DNA from: Rhopalosiphum padi
Lineage: Eukaryota > Arthropoda > Insecta > Hemiptera > Aphididae
Reading direction: 5' to 3'
NCBI RefSeq assembly: GCF_020882245.1
Contig: NC_083598.1
Span: 54,349,858 to 54,413,857, forward strand
Length of the DNA stretch: 64,000 nucleotides
A model generated the notes under the pieces. It was not told where the DNA came from, did not search any database, and saw only the letters and a program-made list of their open reading frames with translations. Numbering within the stretch: the stretch's first letter is position 1; every line of letters starts with the position of its first letter. Shown piece by piece: positions 53,301 through 63,780 of this stretch. The position numbers and the translations under genes were made by a program.

Positions 53301-54992
53301 ACTGTGAAGAATTTAGGAAAAAAGCCCCGTACTGTGTTTTTATTTCACTTAAACGAAAACAAATTTTTATTGTTTCAAAATCCTTTATTTTTCAGTTTCC
53401 AATACTTAAATAACCTTTTTTGTAGTTCCAATATCGAACAAATAAAAATTATATTTCACAGCCAACATTTTGTTCTTTAGTTATGACTGTAGCCTTCTCA
53501 TTTCTTTCTTCTAAAGATCTAGGACAATTTGCTGTGGCCATTTCGATGTGACCATTAAATATTTTCGACATATTCATAATTTAAAAAAGATGATAATAAT
53601 AATGGTTAAATAAAAATATTACATTTTTGTTACCAACTGTTTTACTAATTTACTACAAGTTGTGTCACCAGATGAGAACTGATTAAAACGTTATTGCCAA
53701 ATTGTAATCATGATCCTCATTGAATGCCCGTGGGCGATGTGTATACATTTTAAGATAAAATAAATAAGTAAAATCCAATAATATAACATATAACATTATA
53801 CGGGTGAATTATAAGTTATTTAAGTATATATATAATTTTTTGAACACAGCAAAACGGCTCGTAGCGAAATGGCCACACCTATCTGTCCCATTCGTTTGCC
53901 ACAAAACAGTTTTTGCTATGTATTAAATTTATAAGATAGGGATAACACATCCGTACCTAGCAACCTCTTAAAATAATATTACAATTAACTTACATATTTT
54001 CTAAATTTGTATTTAATAGAGAAATTTGAGATGAAATAAGTTTTTCACTTGATTGTGTTTGTGTAACAGGAACAATATTTGAAGTATTTGTTAGTGATTT
54101 TGGTTGAATAGGTCTTAAATTTGAATTGTTACCAAGAGCAATTTTTTGAATAGGTAATTTATTCTTTGATCTAAAAATAATAACCAACATATTAGTAAAA
54201 ACAAATTTAATGCTAATAAAAATTAATAATATTTAAATTATTAATACTTACATTTTAAAGTTTGTAGATAATGGAAAATTTAAAGTATCATGAAGAAAAA
54301 ATACATTTGAATTCTGTATATCTGAATTGACCTCACATTGTGTAGTTTTATTTTTATCAAATTTATTTTGTTGTTTTCTAGTCTGTTGAGTTTTTGATGA
54401 AATAGTTGCATCATGTTTGGTTCTAAAAAATAAATCAATACTAATGTCATAATAAGTACTTTGTACTTTTTAAATTATTTAAACATATTCAGAGTATTTA
54501 ATAGAAGATTAATGTTTATTCAAAGATATGAATTAGACATTGGTGATTGTTGTCTAATCTACTTTGTGAATAACTGATATAGTTTTTTAGATATCATTAT
54601 TTAAATAAATTGACCATTTTTTAATTTAAAGACAAGATATAAAACCTTTCATAGGCTTTTAAATATATTTTTATTTAAAGAATGATAGCAGATGTTAAAT
54701 AGATATTAGAATGAGTGTTTTCAATTATATATATATATATAGATAGATAACATTTTTAAATTAAAGTTGACGATCAGATCACTTTTAAAAAATATCTTCA
54801 CACACAATAAAAAAAATTAAAACAAGTCAATAATATCATATATACCAAATAGTTAGTATCAATATACAATACTTACTCAACTATAGAAATGCTGTTCTGC
54901 AACAATCGACAATTTTCATCACTGTTATTGGTAGTTTTCAAATATGTGTGATCATTTTCAAACGCTATATACCGATAGTCGACCTCAGTCAT
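50361..54992 (-). CDS. C2H2 zinc-finger protein, about 13 fingers
   Basis: Eight exons: 54992-54877, 54422-54252, 54170-53994, 52686-52399, 52334-51588, 51477-51226, 50990-50838, 50742-50361. The chain gives 761 aa with GT-AG introns and one open frame. Residues 1 to about 220 are N/S/Q/K-rich with no domain. Fingers then follow: CRKC..HYMIH, a short-spaced CIMC..H, CTIC, CEHC, CPYC (exons 4-5), an acidic D/E-rich stretch, CRIC (11-residue spacer) and CEIC (exon 6), CTDC and CSVC (exons 7-8, the latter split by an intron), then CQVC, CEHC, CELC, CEIC to the C-terminus. No ZAD, BTB or KRAB domain is visible. The likely role is nuclear DNA binding and transcription control, with unknown target. 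All introns are phase 2. The start chosen is MTEVDYRY; an in-frame upstream ATG at 55,055 lies beyond a possible acceptor (CAATAG) and looks untranslated. No orthologue name can be given. Confidence 0.88.
53533..53877. repeat. Element with 13-bp inverted ends in zinc-finger intron 3
   Basis: TGTGGCCATTTCG at 53,533-53,545 and its exact reverse complement CGAAATGGCCACA at 53,865-53,877 bracket about 320 AT-rich bases. It lies within the intron between exons 3 and 4. This may be a MITE, but no target duplication is clear and the ends could extend further. Confidence 0.4.
54725..54752. repeat. (AT)n then (AGAT)n microsatellite
   Basis: An AT run followed by short AGAT units, in the first intron of the zinc-finger gene. 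Confidence 0.7.
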
Positions 54993-55640
54993 TTTTGAAA
55001 CAGCAATTATACTGATCCTATTGAATTTATAAATCAAAAGATTGAAAATTAACACAAATATATTACTGCAATCACTTTAACTGTATTACATTACCTTTTA
55101 TTTTAAATATTATATATAAGGTAAGAAGAGTATGAATTTAATGCGCAAAATTGTTTTTGATGTTTTTATAACAACAAAATATCATCCACATTTCATTAAA
55201 TTATTGTTTATTATTTTCCATACGCAAAATATGTAAAAATTATTTGTATAGAGTAATAAAAAATTCAAATATTTTGAAGACCACAGAATTCATTGATATT
55301 ATTTAATTAAAATTTAAATAACTTTTAATCGACACTTTAAAATAAAAGTCGATTCTGACAATTATTTTTTTTTAAATTAGAATTTAATAAATAATTACAA
55401 ATAATAAGCTACTTTAATAATTATTATTTAATACTTAATAGTAGAACAGTAATATAAAATAATAAATTTTAATAATTATTAAGTAACAACATTTTGGTGC
55501 CTATTGGCTATTATCAATTATCATTAACGCTTAACCGTGCATCGAAAAGTCAATAGAAACTATACGCCAGTGTGTCCAATTTATATTTTATCAAATACTA
55601 TAGATATTTAAAATATTTGATTTCACCATTTTTACAATGG
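54993..55640. other. Upstream spacer or 5-prime UTR intron of the zinc-finger gene
   Basis: AT-rich. An acceptor-like CAATAG followed by GATCAG sits about 30 bases before the zinc-finger start codon, so this stretch may be a 5-prime UTR intron joining to a leader exon nearer 55.7 kb. No coding sequence is seen. Confidence 0.35.
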
Positions 55641-55890
55641 GCGCGTAGATAACACGTTAGCCAGAGGGTCAGAGCTGCCAAACTCTGGTCAAAGCCAAAC
55701 CACGTCATCTCAACCGTTGATCCGTAGTATAAAATAATGAAATAATATGAAGTAAACAAAAAAAAATCCTTCTCGTGTTGTTTTATTCTGTGGTCTCACT
55801 CTCAGCGAATAATACAATAATATTTTACTGACGGCCGACGGGAGATGGGAGTTCAAGGTTGGCGGTTGCAACTTGCAACTGTTACTATAG
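55641..55890 (-). promoter_or_regulatory. GC-richer patch, candidate zinc-finger gene promoter
   Basis: A local rise in GC and CpG (GGGCGCGTAG near 55,639; GACGGCCGACGGGAG near 55,831) between long AT-rich stretches. It is placed as expected for the start of the minus-strand zinc-finger transcript. No core promoter motif is certain. Confidence 0.35.
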
Positions 55891-57027
55891 TGTATTACAT
55901 TTGTTTATACTTTTATGTTTTATAAGTATCCATCGAATAAAGATTAGGGTTTATTCATTAATTGTTTGATCGCGAGCAAAGGGCCTAAAAACGAATTAGT
56001 AAATTAAGTATTAAATTCATAATATTTATTTCTTGCACTAGAACAGAGAAAGAATCAAAAAACTGTTACAGAATTCAGTAGGTACGATTTTATCACTCCA
56101 ACAGTTATTCAAAAATAGAAATATTTACTGTGAGAAAAAAGTTGGCAGCGTTACCAAATGGTTTGAACACTGTAATTCGAAATTTATGACCTTAAAAATA
56201 TCTCATTCGTTGTGTAATATAATTAAAATCGACTATATTATGTTAATAAATTATTGGGACTTAACGTATGCGTAAAAGCAGTAACCAGTAAATTTAATGT
56301 ATTTAATACTTTCATCAATTTTGTATGAGCACCGTTATTGGACCGTTCATTCATCCATATCAAGGAAACACCAATTGGTTCATGATTGCCCTATTGTACC
56401 CTTAACTATATTTGATCTAAGGTAGTGAGGTATACCTCACGGCTAACACCTTATCTTGGAAATTAATTTTAACCACAATTAATGTTTGTTTTATTGTATT
56501 TGATTTTTATTTCAAATATGATTATTTACTATGTATTTAGTATAAGACAAATGCACAATGCCACAATTGGAGACAATAATATATTTTATATATATTTTTT
56601 TCATGTGCATATTAGGAATTACAAAGAATTTTTTCATACATTTTAATCTCTAACAGATGATTAAGTAAAAACAATCTATTGTCTATATTATTTTGTACTA
56701 TTAGTTTAGAAAAAATAAAATTAAAAAAAAACATTTTTTACATTTTGAATTAATTTAATATAATATATATTCTCATGTAGTGTTACATATATTTTGCAGT
56801 CAATTTAATTCCAAATGAAACAATCAACTGGTGTTTATCAACAATAAAATAAATAAACAAATGACCAAACTGTTATGGAAAAAAAATTGCAATTTAAGTA
56901 AAAACATTTAAAACTATTAGCAATGACTTAAAATAAATTAAATATGTTAGAGAAAAAAAATACTATTAATACAAGAAAAAAACTTCATTTTTAATTACTG
57001 TAATAAATAATAACTCTTTAATTTTTT
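55891..57027. other. Spacer between zinc-finger gene and importin gene
   Basis: AT-rich with no supported gene. A perfect 16-bp palindrome GTGAGGTATACCTCAC lies at 56,425-56,440. The rightmost part may belong to the importin 3-prime UTR if a distal polyadenylation site is used. Confidence 0.4.
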
Positions 57028-57033
57028 TTTATT
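57028..57033 (-). terminator. Candidate polyadenylation signal of the importin-beta gene
   Basis: The first AATAAA on the minus strand beyond the importin stop codon, which would give a 3-prime UTR of about 490 bases. An ATTAAA variant lies at 57,048-57,053. Confidence 0.4.
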
Positions 57034-57519
57034 CATGAAAGATTCTATTTAATGAATGATATAACACTATTCTCAATGACAGGCGGACAGGCAATAAAAA
57101 CAAATACAAGATACCTAATAAATAAATAAATAATATTGCATTCATACAAAAATACGCACTCGGAACAAAACGGACACTCAGAAACAACTTTAAGATTTTT
57201 CATATTATAAACAAATATTATATACAAGTTAAATATTTAACAAATATTATTTGATAATCAGTCAGTCATACGAGCCGAGTAAATGAGCTCAATCGATGTA
57301 TACTAATATAAATAAAAAAAAATTTCTCACTTAACTTTAAAATCCGTACACTAGTAGGAATACGAATACAGAGTAGCACATTTACTCATACAGTTATACA
57401 AAATCACAGACACGTTTTGGTTCCATTTATACCATAAAAATTATATAGGCACTAAATAAAGACAATCATACGAGAAGACAAACGATCAATAGAGTCTCAC
57501 GTTTAAAATCATATATATT

Positions 57520-60093
57520 TTACATTGCAAAGGTCTTGATTTTTTGAAGTTCTTTCGCAGACCAACGGGCCAGACTTTTGGCAGTAACATCTGTGGATTG
57601 ACGTCCTTTGTATAGAAGTTCATGTACTTCTCCATTGTCTAGAACCGGACATGCTTTAGCACCAAAAGCTGTGCATAAATCTCCAACAAGACCACAGCAA
57701 CTTTTTAGTATTCCTGGATGTGCATTAGGATCAGAGCAAATAGATATCATATATCGAACCATGAATGGCAAATGTGCTTCTAATAAGTAAACATCTTGAT
57801 TGGGTGTATATCCTTCGCCTTTCAGCCCTTGTACAATACCAATATAAGCAGCCAATACACCTTCACGAAGTTCATTTAAGTAATCAACAATTTCTGCATC
57901 ATTGGGATCCAACTGAAGTTGTGCTACTTGAACTAACGCGTTCAAAACATGATCTAAGTACTTTTTAAATTCTGAACCAATGCCAAGAGCTATATCTCCA
58001 AACGAAGACAAAATTTGTGGTTTTAAATTTCGGTTAACAGTATTATTGCTCAAAGTTTCAAAAAGTAAAGCAAAAATTTGATCACAATATGGGGCTAAAT
58101 CTTCACGGAGAGCTCGTGACAAATCACCTACCAAACCAATGGCAGCTAAACATACCTGGAATTCCATATTATTCTGTAAACCAATAAATAAGTATGTTTT
58201 GAAATATTCCATATACTTATTGAATTTTTTTCCAATATTTTCTATCAGAGGACTTATAGCCATTAAAGCATCTTCTTGCAAACCACTATCCTTGCTAGTA
58301 CTCAACATTACTAAAAGAGCATTCATTATGGCATCAGCAATTTTTTCTACATCTTCTCCACTCATTTTTCTTATAACACTTTGTAATGTTGCACACAACA
58401 GTCCTTGCATGTCCAAACAATCTTCATTCATGGATTGTAAATTGATTATTTGATTCAAGCGACTAAGTACAATCAAGGTTGTACTTTTAACAGTTTCATA
58501 ACAATCAGCAGGTGCACACTTAATCATATCCATAAGAGCTTCATATGCAGCTGATCTCAAATTTGATCTCATACCATCACCTCTTTCTGTGGTTTCGAGC
58601 AGGCCTTGAACAATGTAATCAAAATATGGAGTCAAGACATTCATGTCTTCTCCAGTGGCTTGTGCAAGACTGCTAAAAGCCCAGCAAATGTTAGTGGCAA
58701 CACGTGGTTCAGATTTAAGACCTTTAATAAACACTCCAAGCACATCATTTAAACATGGAGAATTAATGATTAAATCTGGTACAAACTCAAATATGCGGCC
58801 AAATGTCCATGCAGATGTATCTTGAACAGCAACGCTAGCATCATACATTAAATGTATAAGTACAGGAATGTTAGGTTCTAATAGGCTTTTTAATGCAATT
58901 TGATCTAGACCGCCAAGAATCGATCCAAGTGTCATGACTGAAGCATCTCTAAAACGCCAATCTGGATTGCTGATATTAGCATTTATGAATGGAATTACAT
59001 GAGGAACAATATTGCTTTGGCAACAAGTAGCTAGCAACATTATACAAACACCAGCTGATTTACACGGATTCCAATCATCATCATCATCACCTTCTTCTTG
59101 TTTGGTAAGTTTTTCCATTAAAACAGGTATTATGAATTCCAATGCACCTTCAGCATACAGCATAAGTTTTTTGTCATTGGGTTGTTCTTGGCATTGTCTT
59201 TCATAGACAATTTCAGCTTCTTCTTCAGCAATACTAGACCAAAATTCTATACCCTGTAGTGCTTCTTCGTCCAAATCTGATTTAATAGCATGTAGTGTAA
59301 TTGGAAATAATGTTGTCATATATAGTTCCATGTACTCATAATATAAAGAGACAATTTTAACAAGACATTGAAGTGAAGCAACCTTAATTTGAGTTTCAGT
59401 TGATTGAGTAGCTTTACACACAACTTCCATTATGTAATCACGTTCATTTTTCTTTTCAAAATTTCCTTTTGTAAATTCCAAAGAATTATAAAGAGCAGTA
59501 GTGGCAGCTAAACAAACATGGCTATTTGGTTGGGTCATTCCGTGAACAATGGCCGTAAGAACTGTGTTGGACTCTGCCTTTAAAACGTCGCGGTCGGTCT
59601 CGGCACATATATAACCGATAGTTTCAAGAGAAGATTCTCTGAGAACATCTGATGAATTTGGATCAGTAACATTTGATGCTAACAAGGCAATAAGACCGGG
59701 CCAAAGATTTAGTGGTAACTCAATAATAGCAACATTAGCAACACACTGAGCAGCGGAACTGGGCCGACTTTCCGTGCCGAGTGCTTTGAATATGTTTTCT
59801 TTAATAAAAAGACGGTCTTGTTCAGTGAAAGACAACCAACGCTGTTTCATCTGAACCTTAACCGCTTCATCTTTCGACGTAATGTGGTTTTTGATTTGAA
59901 GGCCGGCGGCGATGCGAGCAACTGGGTTATTGACGGAATAAAGTAAGACATTAGATAAAGTTTTGAGAAAACCTGGGAGATTCGTTTGCGCTGCATGCTC
60001 GAGGAATTTCTGTATTTGATTTAATTCTTCTTTGTCGGTGGAAATTGTGCGCTCCAAAAGGCTGGTAATTTGAACTACTTCTTCATCACTCAT
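57520..60093 (-). CDS. KPNB1: Importin subunit beta-1 (karyopherin beta-1)
   Basis: A single uninterrupted frame of 857 aa from MSDEEVVQIT to the stop, close to the roughly 876 aa of animal importin beta-1. It is a HEAT-repeat solenoid that binds importin-alpha or cargo directly, docks on FG nucleoporins, and releases cargo in the nucleus on binding RanGTP. Recognisable blocks in order: N-terminal IBN region (KFLEHAA, VARIAAGLQIKN), CVANVA, ETIGYIC, NSLEFTK, ALQGIEFWS, the acidic loop DDDDDW (336-341) with NPCKSAGVC after it, NPDWRFRDASVM, AWTFGRIFE, NICWAFSSLA, NLRSAAYEALM, CLAAIGLVGDLSRAL, KPQILSSFGDIALGIGSEFK, YLNELREG, GIVQGLKG and LARWSAKELQKIK at the C-terminus. An in-frame ATG 14 codons upstream (60,135) would add an R/T-rich leader not typical of the family, so I chose the inner Met, whose context is CATCATGAG. 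No introns interrupt the coding region, which is unusual for this gene in animals. Confidence 0.97.
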   Translation of the reverse strand: MSDEEVVQITSLLERTISTDKEELNQIQKFLEHAAQTNLPGFLKTLSNVLLYSVNNPVARIAAGLQIKNHITSKDEAVKVQMKQRWLSFTEQDRLFIKENIFKALGTESRPSSAAQCVANVAIIELPLNLWPGLIALLASNVTDPNSSDVLRESSLETIGYICAETDRDVLKAESNTVLTAIVHGMTQPNSHVCLAATTALYNSLEFTKGNFEKKNERDYIMEVVCKATQSTETQIKVASLQCLVKIVSLYYEYMELYMTTLFPITLHAIKSDLDEEALQGIEFWSSIAEEEAEIVYERQCQEQPNDKKLMLYAEGALEFIIPVLMEKLTKQEEGDDDDDWNPCKSAGVCIMLLATCCQSNIVPHVIPFINANISNPDWRFRDASVMTLGSILGGLDQIALKSLLEPNIPVLIHLMYDASVAVQDTSAWTFGRIFEFVPDLIINSPCLNDVLGVFIKGLKSEPRVATNICWAFSSLAQATGEDMNVLTPYFDYIVQGLLETTERGDGMRSNLRSAAYEALMDMIKCAPADCYETVKSTTLIVLSRLNQIINLQSMNEDCLDMQGLLCATLQSVIRKMSGEDVEKIADAIMNALLVMLSTSKDSGLQEDALMAISPLIENIGKKFNKYMEYFKTYLFIGLQNNMEFQVCLAAIGLVGDLSRALREDLAPYCDQIFALLFETLSNNTVNRNLKPQILSSFGDIALGIGSEFKKYLDHVLNALVQVAQLQLDPNDAEIVDYLNELREGVLAAYIGIVQGLKGEGYTPNQDVYLLEAHLPFMVRYMISICSDPNAHPGILKSCCGLVGDLCTAFGAKACPVLDNGEVHELLYKGRQSTDVTAKSLARWSAKELQKIKTFAM

Positions 60094-60430
60094 GATGGCG
60101 AACGTCCTTGACAAACGGATGCGAGTTGTTTGCAAAAATGATACACTACGACTAATTTAACGTCCGGCGTAAAACTAAACAGTAAACGGCAAAAGCTAAA
60201 TTACCGCAGAAACACAGAATACGTTAAAAAAACCATGGAGTGCGTTCACAAAATATTATTGTCCACAATTATTTAATGAAGTCATGGCCATTTAATGAAA
60301 CACCGCGGTATTGGTATAACCTCAAAACGTTAAAACGGACAGAGGTCTTAAAACACTATTGGCGGGTATAAACCATTGACCTATTAAAAACTGATATGTT
60401 ATCATTATGACGGCCGGCTTATTGGCGGAA
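60094..60430 (-). promoter_or_regulatory. 5-prime leader and promoter region of the importin gene
   Basis: Upstream of the importin start the DNA is moderately CpG-bearing to about 60,420 and then becomes AT-rich. A direct repeat of ATTTAATGAA occurs at 60,271-60,280 and 60,291-60,300. No TATA box is certain. The assignment is by position and composition. Confidence 0.4.
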
Positions 60431-62823
60431 GGAATCTCCTACCACGATCATATCACAGAATAATATATATAACACTATCTAAGACCTCCTATGGCGTTTT
60501 TATCTTTTCTACATACGATCAGTGGTACCATATACTTTCAGGGAAAATACCCCAATTCCAGAGCTAAGCTTAACTCCATACATATTACATATTAAATTAG
60601 TAGTTACTAGTTTCATACTTTCATCGGTATATCGTATATTTAATATTTATGGCATTTATGCTAAATACCCTATATTACTCATATAAACTATAGAGTATTT
60701 TGCTTAACGCTTAAGGGCTTCTCATCATTATTGCCATGATAAAATACATTTATTTTGTCATGATTATTGCAATTTGCAGTCATAGACGATAGACCATATT
60801 GTTCTGTGATACTACAACCGTCTACCGTAGTCAGTAATTCATGAATTTATGATTACGAACAGTATAAAATTATATAGGTATTTTCAACATTTAACTAGTA
60901 CAATCTTATTTAGTACATGTTATTACTGTTATTTCATTGGGACATTAATGTAGTTTCATTAATCGTGAATTCAATTTTTTTTTTAAACTCATATTATTGT
61001 AAAATTTGAAATATTTACAAAATGTTATAAAATAAGTATTGATAGGTGTTATATCAAACATACATTTTTAAAAAACACTAATTTTTTTAGAATTTATAGT
61101 AAAAGGAACAAATGTTTATATGACGTTAATATTATTATAACAATTACTAAATTTTAAGAATTACAGAATTACTAATTTGACTTGCTTAACTTTTCAAACC
61201 GCTTATTAATATTTAATATTTTGTAGTTACTAGATATTTATTAATTTATAATACACAGATATTCTTAAAAACCAAAAATAAATAAATATTTTAATTTTAA
61301 AAATAATTTACAAAATATTTTACATATTAGCATTGATTAAATTTTAAACCAATGATATTAGAAACCAGTTTAATAAAGATTAGGTAAGTACTAAGTACTG
61401 CCTTGTTAATTGCTCTACTGTACATTTGGTGTATAAAAGTTACCAAATAAATATTTTAATATTTAATAATAACATGAAAAAAATGTCAAGGCACCATATG
61501 TTTTTTCTCTCTAGCTCGCACACAACAAACAAAATATTATATTCACAAAAAATATTTTTTTTATGACTGAAGACTGAATCCTGACACCTGAACCATATCT
61601 TAAAATAAAAATCACTAATTACAATAATGATATTTTTAAGATAATGACATAAACATTTTCAAAATAATCGTCTCAAATAAATTTTACAAAATCTTATTTT
61701 TAAATTCAAATAATTATAAAATATAAAACTAATATATGTCAAAGCTCAAACCACCAAACAATATTATCCTTTTTAATTTTTGTAATACGAGATTTTTACT
61801 CTACGATTACTCAAAAGTCAAAATGCATATGCGATAATGCGATATTCCATATGGTAATAATAATAACAAAAATACTCAAAATTCATAAAAAAAACAATTA
61901 TTGATGAATGCATTTTATAACACTTTGTTGCGTGGGAATCTGGCTGGTCTAAGAAAGAAAATAAATATTTCGTTGACATTCTTCAACAAACTCACACGTG
62001 TTAGACTCGACAATAAATTCTTAGAATCTTGGTTAGGTATAACAAAGAAACCAAGCTATTAAGGTGATGCAATAGTCATAACTTATAACTTCAAACATGT
62101 AGTCATAAGCACGATTTAAGATAATACGTACTATCTTAAATCGTGAAATCGTGATCATTTTTCTGAAGTTTGAGTAAAAATCCTGACGGGTAGGTACACC
62201 CACGATGTAGGAAAAGTATAATAGATTTTAACATAAACAAGAGTTTTAAAAGTTTTATGTAAAAATTTGTTGATAATTTTAAAATTATACTGACAAATAA
62301 TTTATGATTATAATATTATCTGTTTGATTTTTTTCTGTGGTTATCTTTCCATATATCTACATTTTACTATATTTGTATGTTTATTTATTTATTGATATAT
62401 ATTTATAATATATTATGAAATATGAATAAAAACCGAATAAGTATTAATAGTATTATACCATTGATTTTAAACGATACCTAAGAGAATAATAACTAAAATG
62501 TAAAACTATTTAAAATAAATGTTAATACCTTAATACCTATCGGCTATCTGTAAATATTCAATACGTAGAAATAGGTATAAACTGTATAAATAGGACTTAA
62601 AATGACCTAAGAACACGTATTGAAAAAAAAATACATGATTATTTTTAATATATTTAGGTATATTTCTTATATTATAAAACTAAAAATAACAATATAGGTG
62701 ATTTTATAAGAAATCAATTTGACAAATTGATATAAATATAAATTGTATTTATTAACTAGAGAATTAGAAATTAACTCTTTTCTTCTAAAGAATTGAATTT
62801 ATTACAACTACTGAACTACCTCT
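60431..62823. other. AT-rich noncoding spacer
   Basis: No supported gene. A perfect inverted repeat lies at 62,110-62,145. Confidence 0.4.
62110..62145. repeat. Perfect inverted repeat, 14-bp arms
   Basis: CACGATTTAAGATA, an 8-base spacer that is itself rich in ACGT, then the exact reverse complement TATCTTAAATCGTG. Confidence 0.85.
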
Positions 62824-62831
62824 CTATAGGT

Positions 62832-63129
62832 CAGTGGTTTTCAAACTGGGTGCCGCGGCACACTGGTGTGCCGCGAGTATGCACTAAGTGTGCCGCGGTT
62901 TTTCCATAAATTATCGATTGCACTGAATTGTGATATAAGAAAATGTGGGTATGTGTCAACTATTCGTCCAAGAATTAAAAATATTTGTTAGCCCATCAAT
63001 CACATATTTCTTATTAAATGTATATATAATTATAAACAATTTTGTTCATCTAAAAAAAAGGTCAGTGTGCCGTGAAAATTTTTTGAAGTTTACGGTGTGC
63101 CGTGTATAAAAAAAGTTTGAAAACCACTG
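62832..63129. mobile_element. hAT-type MITE, 298 bp
   Basis: Terminal inverted repeats CAGTGGTTTTCAAACT and AGTTTGAAAACCACTG are perfect over 16 bp. Identical 8-bp flanks CTATAGGT occur at 62,824-62,831 and 63,130-63,137. Subterminal GTGTGCCG(C/T)G units recur at both ends in mirrored arrangement. The CAGTGGTT(C/T)TCAAA end and the 8-bp duplication match hAT elements of the Charlie type. There is no coding capacity. The perfect ends and duplication suggest fairly recent insertion. Confidence 0.9.
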
Positions 63130-63493
63130 CTATAGGTACTAGGTAGTACCTACTACCTAGCCAGTAAGTACTATACCATCCAACATTCCAACTTTTAAAA
63201 TAATTAATAATTTTAATATTGGTTAATCTATGAACGGACTAATTTATTGTTACATTATTTAGACGCAAAGAACATATTAACAAATCTAGGAAAAAAGCTA
63301 CTAAATTCATCTGAAAAAAATCACGTATCAATTAAATACATAATATTTTTTATTATAGCATACATTTACTTATAATTTTATATTATAAAAATAATATACC
63401 TAAAATTGTTTTTCATTAATTTTAAATTATTTTATTATATTACAGTACATTACATTATTATGCACTTAATTTATTATACTAGATACATTTATT

Positions 63494-63780
63494 CAGGGCC
63501 GGGCTTAGGGCTTGGCAAGGTGGGCGCCTGCCAGGGGCGCAAAATATCGAGTAGGAATAGAGCGCAAAATTTGAATTTGAAAATCTTAGCCAAAATATTT
63601 TAATATATTAATATCTGTTATTAGATGCGAGTTGATTAATACTGTGTTAATTGTGTTATAAACTTTCAATTGAACAAGAACTTACATTTAAGATGGACTA
63701 CACTTCAGTCATCGAAGAGTTTGCTTCTAAAAAAGCCAGAAAATTTAAAATATTTTAATTATGTTGTTCTAAATTTACTA
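63494..63780 (+). mobile_element. Remnant of a hAT transposon encoding the transposase tail
   Basis: The left end reads CAGGGCCGGGCTTAGGGC followed by GGGCGCCTGCCAGGGGCGC, like the 5-prime end of an animal hAT family. At 63,663-63,758 one frame reads LSIEQELTFK..YTSVIEEFASKKARK and stops. This resembles the extreme C-terminus after the hAT dimerisation domain, as in ZMYM1-like transposases. The two parts are only about 170 bases apart, so most of the element is deleted. No matching right terminal repeat is visible before the window ends, so the 3-prime limit given is approximate. Confidence 0.55.

Noticed and set aside
54993..55055. N-terminal extension of the zinc-finger protein from the upstream in-frame ATG
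   Set aside because: The 21 extra residues are hydrophobic AT-type translation, and an acceptor-like CAATAG lies between the two ATGs. The start at 54,992 is preferred.
57608..59206. Plus-strand frames opposite the importin gene
   Set aside because: They are antisense shadows of a strongly supported coding sequence.
60094..60135. Importin start at the upstream ATG with a 14-residue leader
   Set aside because: Family members start close to the HEAT solenoid, and the leader (MQTTRIRLSR) has no counterpart in the family. It could still be real as an alternative start.
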